A DNA stretch of 64,000 bases from Flavobacterium sp. J27. Its GTDB lineage: Bacteria; Bacteroidota; Bacteroidia; Flavobacteriales; Flavobacteriaceae. How positions within the stretch are numbered: the stretch's first letter is position 1; every line of letters begins with the position of its first letter. The notes under the pieces were generated by a model that was not told the DNA's origin, made no database searches, and was given only the letters and a program-made list of their open reading frames with translations. Shown here piece by piece: positions 9,355 to 17,474 of this stretch. Made by a program: the position numbers and the translations under genes. The stretch is taken from contig NZ_PJQW01000009.1 of NCBI RefSeq assembly GCF_004303025.1, forward strand, positions 129,327 through 193,326. Direction: 5' to 3'.

Positions 9355-11427
9355 ATGAAAATTATATCACCAATCATTTTTAGTATAATTCTATTTATAA
9401 CTTCAATAGCCTACACGCAAAATATGCAAGAAGGTTTTGAATACTTAGAACAAGGTAATTTTCAAAAAGCTACATTATTTTTTAAAAATATCCTTATAGA
9501 ATATCCAAATAATAAAACGGCTCAATTATGTTATGCTAGAGCAATTGGACTAAGTGAAAATCCTATTTTAGCATTAGATCTTTTCGAAACTTTAAAGAAC
9601 GAGTATCCTAATGATTTAGAAATAGAACTAAACTATGCAGAAGCCTTACTTTGGAATAAAAAATTTGAAGAAGCTAAATTATTTTACGAACAATTAGTTG
9701 CTGAAAACCCAAATAATTTTGTAGCTCACTTAGGCTTAGCAAATACGCTTTCAAACTTAAAGATATATACAGAAGCATTGATCCATATTAATAAAGCCTT
9801 AACTATTTCACCCAAAAATGAGGGTGCAATGGTTTCAAAAAAATATATTTTGTTAGGTTATGCATCTGAAAAAATTAAAGAAAAAAAATACGATGAAGCT
9901 GAAAATTTATACGATGAAATTTTAATCTATTTTCCAAATGACAAAGAAACATTACAAAACAAAGCAAACTTATTTTTAATAACTAAACAAATAAAAAAAG
10001 GAAAAGAAGTATACTTACAATTAGAATCAGATAATCCAAATATTGCTTTAAATGGATTGGCTCTTTTAGCTCATTTAGAAGATAAAAATAAAAAAGCGTT
10101 AGCAATAGCAACAGAATCTTTAAAACGAAGTGATTCCATTTCAAATCAAACGATTGTAAAACAAACGAAAGAACGTTATGTTCAAGCTTTAATTTGGAAT
10201 AATAAATATAAAATTGCTACAGAAGAAATCAATATATTAGAACAACTATATCCTAATGAAAATTGGGTTTTAGCTTTAGCCGCAACTTTAGCTATCTATA
10301 AAAGTGATTACTCAAAAAGCACTATTTATTATACCAAAATTCTTCAAAATGATACCCATTCTTTTGATGGTAATTTAGGGATTGCCAATGCCTATTATGC
10401 TTCTGGAAAAATAGACAAAGCATATGAAGCAGGTTATAAAACGTTAACTATTTTCGAAAATCAAAATGATGCGCTTCAATTTTTAAAAAAACTAGATCGA
10501 GAGCACACTCCGTTTTTAGAAGAAAAAATGAGTTACTCTTTTGATAACGGAAAGAATACTGCTTTTACTACACTAACCAAAATACATTTTCCTACTTCTT
10601 TTAAATGGTCCTTTTTTTCTTCATATCAATTCAGAAGAACAAATAATAAAGTTACTGCTGCTCACGCTACAACAAACGACATCAGTCTAGGAGCAACCTA
10701 TAAATTTTTGCCTAAAATTAGTTTTTCATTAGCTACTGGTGTAACAAATGCTTCTAGTTTTACAACTAGTTATAATCAAATAGTATTACATAGTTACTTT
10801 AAAATAAAACCGCTTCCTTTACAAGACTTAGAAATTGGATTTAAAAGAGAAATGCAAAATTTCAATTCCGATTTGATTGATCGGGAAATCGTTACTAATA
10901 ATACCTATCTAAATTATAATGTAAGTACTAATTTTAAACTCGGTTGGTTTACCCAATATTTTTACACGACACAATCTGATTCAAATACTAGAAATTTATT
11001 ATTCACCTCTTTATACTATAGTTTTTTATCTAAACCAGTCTTAAAAGCGGGATTGAATTATCAATTTATTGCTTTTAAAAATCAAGTACCAACTGCTTAT
11101 TTTAGTCCAAAAAAGTTTAATGCTTTCGAAATTTTTGTTGATCTGTTGAAAGATGAAAACAACATGGCTTCAAAAAATATTTTTTATAACATTAATGCGG
11201 CTACAGGTATACAATACATCGAAGATAATGATCAACAATGGACTTATCGTATACAAACAAAATTAGGATATCAGTTTTCAGAACGCTTTTTAGCTAACTT
11301 ATATGGACTAAGAAGTAATATAGCTTCAGCAACAGCTGCTGGTTTTACATATAATGAATTTGGTTTACGTATAAAATGGTATTTCTTAAAGAATCCGATT
11401 TTTAAAACTAAAAAAGCCGAAGATTAA
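9355..11427 (+). CDS. TPR plus outer-membrane beta-barrel protein (YaiO/PgaA-like export porin candidate)
   Basis: 690 residues. A signal peptide (about 1-21, ending AYTQ) is followed by a run of TPR-like helical repeats from about 23 to 380, each with the Ala/Tyr/Pro-Asn spacing of TPRs. The C-terminal 300 residues are beta-barrel-like, with alternating strands such as FKWSFFSSYQFRR and a terminal YNEFGLRIKWYFLKN strand, as in YaiO-family barrels. Periplasmic TPR plus a C-terminal barrel is the architecture of BcsC and PgaA, which export exopolysaccharide across the outer membrane. The length is shorter than PgaA or BcsC. It is divergent from the STAS genes and ends in a strong hairpin. The export role is inferred. 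Confidence 0.75.
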   Translation: MKIISPIIFSIILFITSIAYTQNMQEGFEYLEQGNFQKATLFFKNILIEYPNNKTAQLCYARAIGLSENPILALDLFETLKNEYPNDLEIELNYAEALLWNKKFEEAKLFYEQLVAENPNNFVAHLGLANTLSNLKIYTEALIHINKALTISPKNEGAMVSKKYILLGYASEKIKEKKYDEAENLYDEILIYFPNDKETLQNKANLFLITKQIKKGKEVYLQLESDNPNIALNGLALLAHLEDKNKKALAIATESLKRSDSISNQTIVKQTKERYVQALIWNNKYKIATEEINILEQLYPNENWVLALAATLAIYKSDYSKSTIYYTKILQNDTHSFDGNLGIANAYYASGKIDKAYEAGYKTLTIFENQNDALQFLKKLDREHTPFLEEKMSYSFDNGKNTAFTTLTKIHFPTSFKWSFFSSYQFRRTNNKVTAAHATTNDISLGATYKFLPKISFSLATGVTNASSFTTSYNQIVLHSYFKIKPLPLQDLEIGFKREMQNFNSDLIDREIVTNNTYLNYNVSTNFKLGWFTQYFYTTQSDSNTRNLLFTSLYYSFLSKPVLKAGLNYQFIAFKNQVPTAYFSPKKFNAFEIFVDLLKDENNMASKNIFYNINAATGIQYIEDNDQQWTYRIQTKLGYQFSERFLANLYGLRSNIASATAAGFTYNEFGLRIKWYFLKNPIFKTKKAED

Positions 11428-11440
11428 TCTTCGGCTTTTT
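11411..11440. terminator. Bidirectional intrinsic terminator
   Basis: Perfect palindrome: AAAAAGCCGAAGATT and its complement. It overlaps the stop codon of the TPR/barrel gene. T-runs on both strands would also stop a leftward transcript from the intergenic region. Confidence 0.85.
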
Positions 11441-11612
11441 CTTGGTTAATAACATCATTTATTCCATATTCCGATGTTTTATATGAGTTATTTTAAGTGT
11501 GTGTGCAAAATAACTTCTTTATTTTTATAATAATTTATTTTCTATTTTGATACTGCTAAATTATTAAAAACAATTTACTTCCTATTTTACTCTTCGTCAA
11601 TTCCATTTTTTG

Positions 11613-11644
11613 TTTCGACAAACGGTAAAAAAGTATAGACGAAC
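11613..11644. promoter_or_regulatory. LytTR-type direct-repeat box D with no obvious target gene
   Basis: TTTCGA, 13 bases, AGTATAGACGAAC. Half-sites GACAAAC (11617) and GACGAAC (11638) are 21 bp apart. It lies between two converging genes in a 268-bp gap. No plausible protein gene starts on either side; a leftward small RNA ending at 11411 is possible. Confidence 0.55.
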
Positions 11645-11695
11645 AAACGGTGCAAAATTAGGTTTTCTTTTTCAACTAATACTATTTTTTTTAAT

Positions 11696-14128
11696 TTATT
11701 TTATAACACATCTTACCTTATATGCTCTATATAAGTCATCTATAATTAAAATCGTATATATACCGCGTACTTGGAACGCATTGGTAAAAATTATTTTTTT
11801 ATCTGACACCTTCTGCTTTTTTTGATACACGATTCTTCCCGTAATATCTAATAATGTTAAAGTCGCTTCAGAAGCAGTTTCGGGTAACACTAATGTTGTT
11901 TGGTCACTAAAAGGATTAGGATAAGCGTATACTGTTCTTGATAGTTCGGGGAAAGAGGAATTACTCAGTACTGTATTGTTCGTTAATTTTAGCTCGGAGA
12001 CATGCAATTCAAAAGGCTGGAACTGATTATAATTGCCTATAACAGAAAAAACAATCCCTTTTATTCTTTCATTGTTAAAGCTATTTCCATTTGGACTATA
12101 AAAATCTTGAAAAGAAATAACTATCTCCGTATAATTACTATTAGGATTCAGTTGATATCGTAATCTCTCGTTCCAATCTGAAGTATTTTCAGTTACTAAA
12201 ACCAGTTCAACAGGTAAGGTATTCAGAATTGAAAATTGTAAAGCGTCAAAATTAGAAGCGTCAAAAAATAATTCTCCAGGCAAAATATTTCTAAATAAAT
12301 TAGCCGTTCCTTTCACTTCACCTACAACTGTAGCATTTCTTTCAACAACATATATTTCCGAAGAGCTTACAGAAGTAGAAGAGGTTAATTGAAATGTATT
12401 TATGGTAGTTTCTGTATCTATATAATCTATTCCCCAAGGACCATCAGCCAAATACAAAGCATCATCTTGTATGTCATTATTTCCTAAAATTGTAAAACCA
12501 ATATCAAAAAGAGAACCAGTGGTAATTTCTATCTCACTTTCATAAGAGGTTGAGATTGGAATATTCATACTAAAATTAGTTTCAAGAGACAATTCTGTTT
12601 CTTTTTTATTCCCTTCAAATTGTAAGCTAGACGCTCCTGCTTTATTGATTAATGTCAATTTTATTTTTCCATCTTTATAAACTCCTTTTTTCACAAAAAG
12701 TTTAGGAATTCTATGACTCACATTATCTTGAGATAAAGTCCCTTCTTGTAAATAGGCATTTAAAATGGCATAAGCAATATGCGCCACTTGCCCCATAGAT
12801 GAACCCCAAATTTGAAAATTATTATAATCTCCCGATGGATATTGATTGATATTCCAATAACTATGAATTTTATTTTCATTCGCTAACGTTTCAATGGAAA
12901 AATGAAGTGCAAATTCAACTTCCCCGTTAATCCTTTTTAATTTAGACATTATAATTTCGTATCCATTTAAGCTAATAGTTCGAATATCCTCTAGTTCAGA
13001 ATCGTTTAATCTATCACAAATAACCTTAGAATGATTATAAACTTCACCAGACGTTTTTGTTCCTAAGGCTGCAGCAACTCTATAATTTCCATCATAATAA
13101 TCAATTGAAAAAACTTCTTCAGCATTTGTAATTTGAATTAAATCAGTTGGACTAGAAACAAAAGCCGTTTCTGTTCCAAACATGCCCGTAGCAGGAAAAA
13201 GAGTATTCAGGTTTAAAAGATTTGTTTTATTCAATCCATAAGTAACGGTATCTTTTACAAAAGGTCTTTGAAGTTGTTTTTTATTTGCGAATTTTTGTTT
13301 TTTTATGCGATTAAAATTTCTTTTTGCTATCAATGTTGCTAAACTTCCTTCACTCTCTAGACCTCCTTCATTGGCAGAAGTTATATTAGCTCTGCTACTC
13401 ACATCGGCAACATTAACCGTTCGTATAGCTGTATATGGATTAGCTGTTACATAAAAAATAGCATCATTAAAATCGTTGTCACAACCAGAATTATCTCTTC
13501 TAATATCTTCAAAGCCTAACAAAATTCGTTCGTTATCTGGATCATTTAATAATACATTATGATATTGCAAATTAGGATCTGCCTCTGGATTAAAACTTGG
13601 GTTTGAAAACAATCGCCATAAGCCATTCGTTACTTGGCTCCCATTCCATCCATTAGCTAAAAGTACCCAACCGATACCTGTCCCAGCTGGAAAATTACCT
13701 ATTTTCACTTTATTCCCAGCAAGTAAGCTACCACCACTTCCTGCTCCAGAAACATTAGGAAAAACAATTGTAATGTCTGAATCTGTAGGTGGAGTGACTG
13801 GAGGATTATTTAAATCATAAGTATAGAAGCCTAAAACATTTTTATATCCAGCACCTTCGCTCACAAAAGTGACCCAAACTTCAGCGGTTTCATCTATAAT
13901 TAAATCCGTATCATATCCTGAAGAAATATACTGTGGATTATAAACAGGTACTGGGTAATTTTCTGGTAATGAACTGGCAACTAAGTCTAACGTTTCTTGA
14001 CTCACCGTATCATTTGTTGCAAAATATAAAGGAGTACCGTCTGCTGTATAGGGACCTAAAAACTGATAGTTTTGAGATTGCAATGAAAAAGTGAATATCA
14101 GTATCAAATAGAATAATGCTTTTCTCAT
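11696..14128 (-). CDS. T9SS-secreted surface protein with DUF4114 domain
   Basis: 810 residues. There is an N-terminal signal peptide (about 1-19) and a DUF4114-like region at about 100-240 with the hallmark acidic end (LGFEDIRRDNSGCDNDFND). A long central part is of unknown fold. The C-terminal ~75 residues form a T9SS type A sorting domain, opening AYPNPFSD and containing LLDITGRIVY. Such proteins cross the outer membrane by the type IX system and are attached or released; many are adhesins. Upstream lies the weaker box F. The two convergent genes downstream share a gap that holds box D. Adhesin function is only suggested. Confidence 0.82.
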   Translation of the reverse strand: MRKALFYLILIFTFSLQSQNYQFLGPYTADGTPLYFATNDTVSQETLDLVASSLPENYPVPVYNPQYISSGYDTDLIIDETAEVWVTFVSEGAGYKNVLGFYTYDLNNPPVTPPTDSDITIVFPNVSGAGSGGSLLAGNKVKIGNFPAGTGIGWVLLANGWNGSQVTNGLWRLFSNPSFNPEADPNLQYHNVLLNDPDNERILLGFEDIRRDNSGCDNDFNDAIFYVTANPYTAIRTVNVADVSSRANITSANEGGLESEGSLATLIAKRNFNRIKKQKFANKKQLQRPFVKDTVTYGLNKTNLLNLNTLFPATGMFGTETAFVSSPTDLIQITNAEEVFSIDYYDGNYRVAAALGTKTSGEVYNHSKVICDRLNDSELEDIRTISLNGYEIIMSKLKRINGEVEFALHFSIETLANENKIHSYWNINQYPSGDYNNFQIWGSSMGQVAHIAYAILNAYLQEGTLSQDNVSHRIPKLFVKKGVYKDGKIKLTLINKAGASSLQFEGNKKETELSLETNFSMNIPISTSYESEIEITTGSLFDIGFTILGNNDIQDDALYLADGPWGIDYIDTETTINTFQLTSSTSVSSSEIYVVERNATVVGEVKGTANLFRNILPGELFFDASNFDALQFSILNTLPVELVLVTENTSDWNERLRYQLNPNSNYTEIVISFQDFYSPNGNSFNNERIKGIVFSVIGNYNQFQPFELHVSELKLTNNTVLSNSSFPELSRTVYAYPNPFSDQTTLVLPETASEATLTLLDITGRIVYQKKQKVSDKKIIFTNAFQVRGIYTILIIDDLYRAYKVRCVIK

Positions 14129-14211
14129 AATATTTCTTTTTTATTATGAAATAAAATTACTTCTATCTTCTCTTAAAAATTTATTTTTTAGATAAACTTA
14201 AGCTAAGTAAT

Positions 14212-14239
14212 GCCCAATTGTAGATATGTATAGATGAAT
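14212..14239 (-). promoter_or_regulatory. LytTR-type direct-repeat box F (degenerate)
   Basis: GATGAAT at 14233 with GCCCAAT 21 bp before it (14212), inside TGTAGATATGTATAGATGAATG. It sits 84 bp upstream of the T9SS protein start, the same distance as boxes B and E from theirs (82 and 85). The best -7 candidate (TAAATTTT, minus, 14177-14184) is 28 bp away, not 32-33. Only one half-site is good. Confidence 0.35.
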
Positions 14240-14245
14240 GTTTTT

Positions 14246-14974
14246 CTACAATAAATTTAATCGTTTCATTAATTCTGGTCTATTAGCACGGCTTACAGGA
14301 ATTACTTCTTTTCCAATTAATACACTATTGTCTTCTATATCGATTATTTTTTGGGTATTAATAATGTAAGAACGATGTACTTTTAAGAATAAATTATCTG
14401 GTAGTTTATCTTCGATTTTTTTTAAAGTCGAATGAACAATATAATTTTTATCATCTGTTTTTATATGAATATAATCTCCTTTGGCTTCCACCACCTTTAC
14501 CGATTCAAATTCGATTTTAATCAATCTCCTATCAATATTTACATAAAACTCTTTGGTATTATCTTCTGTCACCTCTTTCTCAATCTTTTTAGCTACAGTT
14601 ACCGTTTGGTCTACAGAAATAGATTGAGCTGTTTTAGCTTTTTGTAGCGCTTTCAAAAAACGTTCTTCTGTGATTGGTTTTACCAAATAATCTACAATAC
14701 AATCATATTCAAAAGCTTCAATAGCAAAATTCTTATCAGAAGTTACTAAAACTATTTTGGGAGGGTTTTTAATCGTTTGAATAAAATCAAAACCCGTAAA
14801 ATCGGGCATGTGAATGTCTAAAAAAATCAAATCAACTTGATTCTGATTTAAAAATTTTATGGCTTGGATTGCATTAGAAAATTCATCAATCAAAGTTAGT
14901 TCTTTATGTTTAGAAATCATTTGAGCAATAATTGCTCTAGCCATTTCTTCATCATCAATTATAATGCAATTCAT
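14246..14974 (-). CDS. LytTR-family response regulator (receiver + DNA-binding domain)
   Basis: 242 residues. The receiver spans about 1-118 with acidic pair Asp7/Asp8, phospho-acceptor Asp53 (FLDIHMP) and the switch Lys in VKP near 103. The LytTR domain spans about 142-242 (VHRSYIIN and VLIGKEVIPVSR are typical). LytTR regulators bind two direct half-sites on one face of DNA about 21 bp apart, exactly the spacing seen in boxes A-F. It is the last gene of the H-NOX/NosP signalling operon, 13 bases after the Hpt gene, and is the natural output of that relay. The link to the boxes is inferred. Confidence 0.93.
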   Translation of the reverse strand: MNCIIIDDEEMARAIIAQMISKHKELTLIDEFSNAIQAIKFLNQNQVDLIFLDIHMPDFTGFDFIQTIKNPPKIVLVTSDKNFAIEAFEYDCIVDYLVKPITEERFLKALQKAKTAQSISVDQTVTVAKKIEKEVTEDNTKEFYVNIDRRLIKIEFESVKVVEAKGDYIHIKTDDKNYIVHSTLKKIEDKLPDNLFLKVHRSYIINTQKIIDIEDNSVLIGKEVIPVSRANRPELMKRLNLL

Positions 14975-14987
14975 GTAAATAAAGTTT

Positions 14988-15317
14988 TTATAGTGATTTT
15001 ACAAAAGTGTCCATTGCGTTTAAAATTGTTTCAAACTCTTTCTGCAATTGGATACTATTTTCTTTTAAATTTTCTTCAAACGTTTCAGCAAGATAATAAC
15101 TTTTTTCAAGTCCTAAAATAGACACTTTATGTTTTAATTTATGGACACTTTGGGCCGCTGCCAAAAAATTATTCTTTTGAATTTGTTCTCTATAAATTTG
15201 AATTTCTTCAGGTAATTCTCTTTTTAAAATAGCAATCATTTTTTCTCTAAAAGCAACATTGTCTCCAGATAATTGATTTATATATGTGGTGTTTGGTTGT
15301 TCCATTTTATTTTGCAA
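14988..15317 (-). CDS. Histidine phosphotransfer (Hpt) protein
   Basis: 109 residues, predominantly helical. The motif SVHKLKHKVSILGLE places phospho-acceptor His59 in the Hpt consensus HxLKG; the usual Gly is His63 here. Hpt proteins carry phosphate between receiver domains. It overlaps the upstream kinase gene by 11 bases. Both kinases of the operon lack fused receivers and the operon contains a free receiver. A relay kinase to free receiver (20713-21126) to Hpt to LytTR regulator is the simplest reading. Confidence 0.85.
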   Translation of the reverse strand: MQNKMEQPNTTYINQLSGDNVAFREKMIAILKRELPEEIQIYREQIQKNNFLAAAQSVHKLKHKVSILGLEKSYYLAETFEENLKENSIQLQKEFETILNAMDTFVKSL

Positions 15318-16338
15318 TTGTAAAAAAGAATGTGGTTCCTTTACCTAATTCACTTGCTAACCAAATTTCTCCTTGATAATAATGTACTATTTTTTTAACG
15401 ATAGAAAGACCTATTCCAGAGGAAGAAGTATTGTTTTCTAATTTAGTAAAGACTTTAAAAATGCGATCAAAATAATTAGAATCGATTCCGATACCGTTGT
15501 CTTTTATAAAAAATTCAAAATGGGCTTCTTTTTCTATGGCGCCAATTTCAATACATCCTTCCTCTTTATCGTTGTATTTAATGGCATTTTGAATTAAGTT
15601 TTGAAAAACCTGTTTAAAGCGCCAAGCATTTCCTGTTAATTTTGGCAAATCATCCTGAATGATAAACGTAATATTTTTTGGAATTGAAATGGTTCGTAAA
15701 ACATCTTCTATCACAAGATTAATACTTAAAACCCTATCTTCAGATTCTAATTTATCAATGGTAGAATAATCTAAAATACCTTTGATTAATAAATCCATTT
15801 TTTCCACATTGGATAATACTAAATTCAAGGAATTCAAACCACTTTCGCTGATTTCTCCTTGGTTATCGTCAATTACCCAGTTCACCAAAGTATCGATATT
15901 TCGTAAAGGTGCTTTTAAATCATGAGAAACAACATGTGCATACTCGTTGAGTTCTTGATTCTGAGCTTCTAAATTTTTAAATAATTGTTCTCTTTGATTT
16001 GTTATTGCGATTATTTCTAAAGCTTGTTTCTTTAAGTATTCAGTCTGATTAAAATTCTTTTCATCTTCTAATTCACTGGCGTCTAAATTTAAAGAATTGA
16101 GAACATTCGATAAGTTTTGATTAATTTCTTTTAAATTATTCGTTTCCTCTCTCAGTTTTTTATTCGCTTCAAAAAGTTCATCTGAACTAATTTGCATGGC
16201 ACGTTGCAACATACGCAATTGATCTTCGTAATTTTCATAGGAATCGTTGACCGCATCAAAAAACGGAGCTAATTCTTCTAGTATTTCCGGTTTGGTTTTA
16301 ATTAATTTGTCTATTTGTCTTTTTAACAGTGATTTCAT
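15307..16338 (-). CDS. Soluble histidine kinase, partner of the FIST/NosP protein
   Basis: 343 residues without membrane segments. The N-terminal ~130 residues are coiled-coil rich. HisKA has His139 in VVSHDLKAPLRN; HATPase_c has the N box (QNAIKYND), DNGIGID and SSGIGLSIVKK. No PAS or other sensory domain is present, so input must come from a partner. Its start codon shares one base with the stop of the FIST gene (TAATG), as expected for a NosP/kinase pair. In known proteobacterial pairs NosP modulates autophosphorylation of a co-encoded kinase; I infer the same here. Confidence 0.9.
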   Translation of the reverse strand: MKSLLKRQIDKLIKTKPEILEELAPFFDAVNDSYENYEDQLRMLQRAMQISSDELFEANKKLREETNNLKEINQNLSNVLNSLNLDASELEDEKNFNQTEYLKKQALEIIAITNQREQLFKNLEAQNQELNEYAHVVSHDLKAPLRNIDTLVNWVIDDNQGEISESGLNSLNLVLSNVEKMDLLIKGILDYSTIDKLESEDRVLSINLVIEDVLRTISIPKNITFIIQDDLPKLTGNAWRFKQVFQNLIQNAIKYNDKEEGCIEIGAIEKEAHFEFFIKDNGIGIDSNYFDRIFKVFTKLENNTSSSGIGLSIVKKIVHYYQGEIWLASELGKGTTFFFTIAK

Positions 16339-17471
16339 TATTCACTTATAAGGGTTAATGTCATGGTTTGATTATGCAAGTCGCAAAAAGTGTTATTTGA
16401 AAAAGGAGCCATTTCTCCATAGGAGTAAAAACCCGTAATAGCTGTATCGTTTCCAACTACTTCTTGTACTCTTTCTATTTCTTCTTCTACTCGTTGATTC
16501 ATCACTAATTTTCTACCCACACAACTAACTAAAAGAGCTAATTGGGGTTTATTTATTCTTTTAAACATTGCTCTTTTAGCCGCTTCACTTGCCCCTTCTG
16601 CAATAGCATCTACGGAAGCCATCATGAGTTGTACTTTTGAATTCTCTGGCACATCTCCAGCTAAGGTCATAGATTGTTTTTCGTTATCAATTCCTAAAAT
16701 GGTACGAACAACAGCTGCTTCTTTCCCTTCTGGAGTAACATTTAATGGATACAACAACGATGCTTGAGGCAATTGATTTGCTTTTTCTCCTAAATATTTT
16801 TTATATAAATCTAATGCTGGTTGTCCGTCTATTTCGTATAAAATATTAGCCTCTGATTTTGTAATAATTCGTTCTGGACCAAAGCTTGTCCATCCGCCAA
16901 AACTGGCAAACGAAATTTCTAGAGTTGCTCCATAAAAACCAATTAAAACGACTTCTCCCTCTTTAGGATTTTCTTTATAAGAAGCCAATGTTTTTTCAAA
17001 CTTTGCATCATCTCCACACATCCCACCTGAAATAGGAATACTATTTTGTATCTTCTCTTCTAATCCTTCAATTAGAGAACTTCCGTTAACAAAACTACCT
17101 TCAGATAATACAAACAAATGCTTTAATTTTTCTTTTGGCATCGCTTCATACAAAGCAACTCCTAATTTTTTAGCATCCTTATTATAATTGAAAATGTTTT
17201 CTGTACGAATTTCGAAAGTACTTTTTTCAAATTCTATTGCAGTTACTACAACCGAATTATCATATACATTATTATCAATAATTTCTCCTGAAGTGGAACC
17301 AAATACCAGATGTTCATAAGGAAATTCTTTTCTTATCCCATCTATAACGTCCTTCTTTTCTAATACCATTCGGTTACCAAAAATTAAAACTAAAGGATTT
17401 TTCAATACTTCCTTTTTTTGAAGATACTGCCATGCTTCTCCTTCTAGTTGATATGCTTGATTGATTTTCAT
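16338..17471 (-). CDS. FIST-domain protein, NosP-like candidate NO sensor
   Basis: 377 residues with FIST_N (about 28-215) and FIST_C (about 220-365) domains. Features include VFGSTSGEI, ISGGMCGDDA, and the C-terminal GFYSYGEMAPF with TFCDLHNQTMT, which close FIST_C. Members named NosP bind heme and NO and control a co-encoded kinase and biofilm formation; other FIST proteins sense small ligands. It is translationally coupled to the following kinase and lies 3 bases after the HNOBA kinase. Heme binding cannot be read from the sequence; the H-NOX gene in the same operon makes an NO role plausible. Confidence 0.88.
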   Translation of the reverse strand: MKINQAYQLEGEAWQYLQKKEVLKNPLVLIFGNRMVLEKKDVIDGIRKEFPYEHLVFGSTSGEIIDNNVYDNSVVVTAIEFEKSTFEIRTENIFNYNKDAKKLGVALYEAMPKEKLKHLFVLSEGSFVNGSSLIEGLEEKIQNSIPISGGMCGDDAKFEKTLASYKENPKEGEVVLIGFYGATLEISFASFGGWTSFGPERIITKSEANILYEIDGQPALDLYKKYLGEKANQLPQASLLYPLNVTPEGKEAAVVRTILGIDNEKQSMTLAGDVPENSKVQLMMASVDAIAEGASEAAKRAMFKRINKPQLALLVSCVGRKLVMNQRVEEEIERVQEVVGNDTAITGFYSYGEMAPFSNNTFCDLHNQTMTLTLISE

Positions 17472-17474
17472 ACT

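Noticed and set aside
9210..9377. N-terminal extension of the STAS protein at 8907
   Set aside because: The extra 55 residues have no counterpart in the paralogue and would span its own promoter and box C.
11610..11825. 71-codon plus-strand frame over box D
   Set aside because: It mostly overlaps, in antisense, the T9SS sorting domain of the 810-residue protein, which is clearly real. Low-complexity hydrophobic composition.
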